Assembly (NCBI RefSeq): GCF_000003605.2
Contig: NW_003109599.1
Coordinates: 38,794 to 60,336 of the forward strand
Direction: 5' to 3'
From: Saccoglossus kowalevskii
Taxonomy: Eukaryota; Hemichordata; Enteropneusta; Harrimaniidae
DNA length: 21,543 nt
Shown here: positions 19,045 through 21,543 of the stretch, piece by piece
How the letters are laid out: each line of letters starts with the position of its first letter
Numbering within the stretch: position 1 is the stretch's first letter
Made by a program: the position numbers and the translations under genes
The notes under the pieces: generated by a model
What the model was told of the DNA's origin: nothing
Database searches by the model: none
The model's input: the letters and a program-made list of their open reading frames with translations, nothing else

Positions 19045-19336
19045 TCACGCATTATGCATGAAATCGAGCGTAAAAACAGGACAAACAAAGGTCATAGCGT
19101 CGTAGTGGCGTCAAACATCGCGTGGGATTCGACAAACGCGATAATATTTTGGGGGCATTTCCATGCTTAATAATGTGCTGTACACATTTGATGATAGACA
19201 ATTTCGATTAAGTTAGGGTATTCAAAAGCAATATTCCTCTGTCGAAGATTGGCCGGTCGATGTGAGCTATGAAATAAAGAAATTCGAGTTCAAAATCAAA
19301 TCGTTTGATTTTTGCGGCAGACGTTCGACGCCCATC
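19045..19336. repeat. Dispersed repeat, CpG-retaining copy B
   Basis: Same-orientation homologue of 148-398. It is longer, adding GCGATAATATTTTGGGGGCA (19139-19158) and a GATTGGCCGGTCGATGTGAG block (19246-19265), and keeps most CpGs. It has no open frame. Its ends are not sharply defined, because similarity fades near CGACGCCC (19326-19333). Confidence 0.85.
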
Positions 19337-20891
19337 TTTCATGCATCTCGCGAGATCTCACTGTTGAACGGTAAATCACCCATTACAAATGTGAAAAAGA
19401 CTAGGAAATCTGTAGGTGAAAAGCAATGAATAAAAAAATTGCCGTGTTAACTTACAATATCCTTGTTATTGAAGTTGTAGTTCGTTGTACATGTACTATG
19501 TCATTGTGTTGTCAATTATTATTTGACAGGTCTTTAATCATTGGTCCCTATATAATTACAAGTCGTTAATGGCTACACAGTAGTAAAACCATTTTTATTG
19601 AGGTGGAAATAAAGACTGACTGCATGGGATGTCCATGTAGTGACTCGTTCCACAGGTGTACGTTTCGTAACATGGAGGAAATAAAAACGCAGAATAGAGT
19701 TTATGTTTCTATTTAATAGTGTGTCATAGATTATCTTGTACATGTATGTTACATCTTAAAATGCTAGACATGATTTCTCAGGTCAGGTTAAGTCGTTTCT
19801 GCTATTTTAATTTGACTGTGATTCAAAATACGTGTGAAAAGTAAGCTAAGTAGTGTTCCAAATGAAAATGATCAGGATTTGTTAACATCGAAGTGTTATG
19901 GTGGATTTGTTTATTCAAGATTCGTACCTTTTATATTGTTGATTCAAACAGAATCTACTTCGTCTGTTTGTGCATTGACCTCAGAAACTGTCCAGTAATT
20001 GTCGGATAACAGGGATGCACGTGGTATGGATGGACCAATGAGAACTAACATGGTATTATGATGAAATTTTGACATTCTTTTATATTGGCTTCCACCTTCA
20101 TGTTGAATTATTGTTCCACAATTGTAATCTCATCTACTCCATGCCTTGGTAGTATCGTGGACGTCTTTTCATTCGTAAAAAGGGGGAAATGAAACTATGC
20201 CTGGCGGGGAGCATGAAGTAGCGACTTTTTCTAAGAATTTCTTCATCTTGGGTTTTTTTTTGTCAAGTTTCTGTTTGCAGGTTTGATTTATCCTGTGATA
20301 AAAAATGCATTCTATGAGATCCAGATTAGATTCCATCAGTTTGTAAATTTTCAACCTGATTGGTTTACAGTGTTAGCATCGAGGCGAAAACGAGTTTAAT
20401 ATCCAATTACAACAGTGCTCAGAAGTGATCCTAATTTACCAATTTATCAGGGCTTCAATAGTTCACACTTGTTTTGGTCTTTTTAATATATTTTAATTCT
20501 CTGTTGGAATTTAATTTTCAGCATATTATGCTGCATAGAATGAAAGTCTATTTGATTCCATGTTCTGCAATTTATTTGCATTTTTTTGCAAGATTAAATG
20601 GACTTCCATTAACTTCTATTCAGTGTTTCTTGACAATGTACGATTGTTTGGATCAAAGAGATCCGATTGATAGTTTGAAGACCTCGCTGGTGACGAGTGG
20701 ATTAGTTTCCGTCCATGCATGCTACTGTCTTTTGTCAAATACTCGGTACTCCGTGTCTGAGGGTTTCATACAAATACAACACACAATGGTTGACATATGT
20801 TCTTTGCCTTGTTATTATATTCAATGTCGATGCTTTTGATCTGAAAAAAAACAATATTGTATTCATGACTGGGTATCACAATTACGTTTGA
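19337..20891. other. No confident gene
   Basis: The plus-strand frame 20474-20839 is 121 codons if a TTG start is allowed. It includes a protein-like patch, MYDCLDQRDPIDSLKTSL (about 20637-20690), preceded by the acceptor-like CTTCTATTCAG. I recognise no family, and it is in a different frame from the LINE just downstream. Otherwise AT-rich sequence without repeats that I could match. Confidence 0.4.
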
Positions 20892-21543
20892 CATTTTCAC
20901 CACAAGTTCCCTCTTTTCATCACAAATTCAAGGCAATACCTCGGTGTAGGTAAAAATGCTCCAACTTGTACAGTATTAGGGGATTGTGGGAGGCTACCCT
21001 TATTTTGTTACCATGTTAAACGATGTGTGAAATATTGGTTAAAAATTACTAGCATGGATGAAAACAGATTACCCCAGAAAGCTTACCGGATGCTACTTTC
21101 ACTGGACGAAAAAGGACAAAGGTCATGGGCCACAGAAATTAAAGAACTGCTATTTAAATATGGATTTGGTTATGTCTGGTTTAATCAAGGGGTGGGGGAC
21201 TCTGATATGTTCTTGTATAAAGTTTGTGAAAGGGTCAAAGATACTGGAATTACAGATTGGTATATAGACGTTTGTTCTGGTGAAAAAACACAGTATTATA
21301 GGCAATACAAAACAAATTTTGGGATTGAAAACTATGTGACATTGCCACAATTAAAATTGCGCAGAGCAATAGCAAGATTAAGATGTGCGTGCCATCCCTT
21401 AGAAATAGAAAGAGGCAGACATAATAATATCCCTAGGGAGAGCCGTATTTGTCATTTGTGCCTGCAAGAAATTGGTGATGAATATCATTTTTTACTAAAA
21501 TGCACTGCATGGGACACAATCAGGAAAAAGTATCTTCCAAATG
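20892..21543 (+). CDS. LINE (non-LTR retrotransposon) ORF2 C-terminal region, 5'-truncated, partial
   Basis: A frame open from 20892 to the window's end (217 codons) encodes the region after the reverse-transcriptase fingers and palm of a LINE polyprotein. Recognisable blocks in order are YLGVGKNAPTCTVLGDCGR, PLFCYHVKRCVKYWLK, RMLLSLDEKGQRSWA, ELLFKYGFGYVWFNQGVGD, LRRAIARLRCACHPLEIERG, and a C-terminal zinc knuckle of the form C-X2-C-X8-H-X4-C (ICHLC ... EYHFLLKC, about 21446-21505). This layout is typical of invertebrate non-LTR elements with thumb and zinc-knuckle ends. An in-frame stop at 20889 precedes it, and endonuclease and catalytic RT motifs are absent, so the copy is 5'-truncated or frameshifted. 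Homology is secure from about 20934. The frame itself is uninterrupted, suggesting a fairly young insertion. I cannot fix the clade. Confidence 0.9.

Noticed and set aside
1-21543. tRNA, 5S or small nuclear RNA genes
   Set aside because: I searched by eye for B-box-like GGTTCGAATCC and related internal promoter motifs on both strands and found no convincing cloverleaf.

Overview
This is AT-rich animal genomic DNA with long intergenic or intronic stretches, spliced coding exons, a non-LTR retrotransposon fragment and many small repeats. There are no bacterial operon features. The one securely named gene is CIAPIN1 (anamorsin/Dre2), of which only the last coding exon is present. The sequence type (spliced nuclear gene, LINE with a zinc-knuckle tail, MITE-like foldbacks, minisatellite) fits a metazoan, most likely a marine invertebrate. 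Nothing I can see fixes the phylum.

Layout. 1-802 is the last intron of CIAPIN1, with an (ACC)n microsatellite and a decayed copy of a dispersed repeat. 803-916 is the terminal CIAPIN1 exon and a polyadenylation signal follows at 970. About 1.0-7.7 kb has no recognisable gene. It holds a 31-bp hairpin between 9-bp direct repeats, two identical 46-bp segments 3.8 kb apart, and a minisatellite of about 14 units of 36-37 bp. About 7.7-9.0 kb is locally richer in CpG and has CCAAT and ETS motifs next to a strong splice donor, so it may be a promoter. 12622-13072 is a well-formed MITE with ~50-bp terminal inverted repeats and a TAA target duplication. Just downstream, an NRF1 motif precedes a tentative three-exon small gene (13221-14107); its middle exon is the second-best coding signal in the window. 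15015-15226 is a foldback element flanked by 11-bp direct repeats. An ankyrin-like fragment lies at 15918-16058, and 19045-19336 is the better-preserved copy of the repeat at the start. The right end (20892-21543) is the C-terminal part of a LINE reverse-transcriptase polyprotein running off the window.

Only CIAPIN1 and the LINE can be assigned a role. CIAPIN1 acts in cytosolic iron-sulfur protein assembly, and the LINE is a selfish element. No functional link between the loci is visible, and I found no convincing new multi-gene system. The most useful observations are structural: the foldback and palindromic elements, the exact 46-bp duplication, the CpG-decay contrast between two repeat copies, and the unidentified small gene model.
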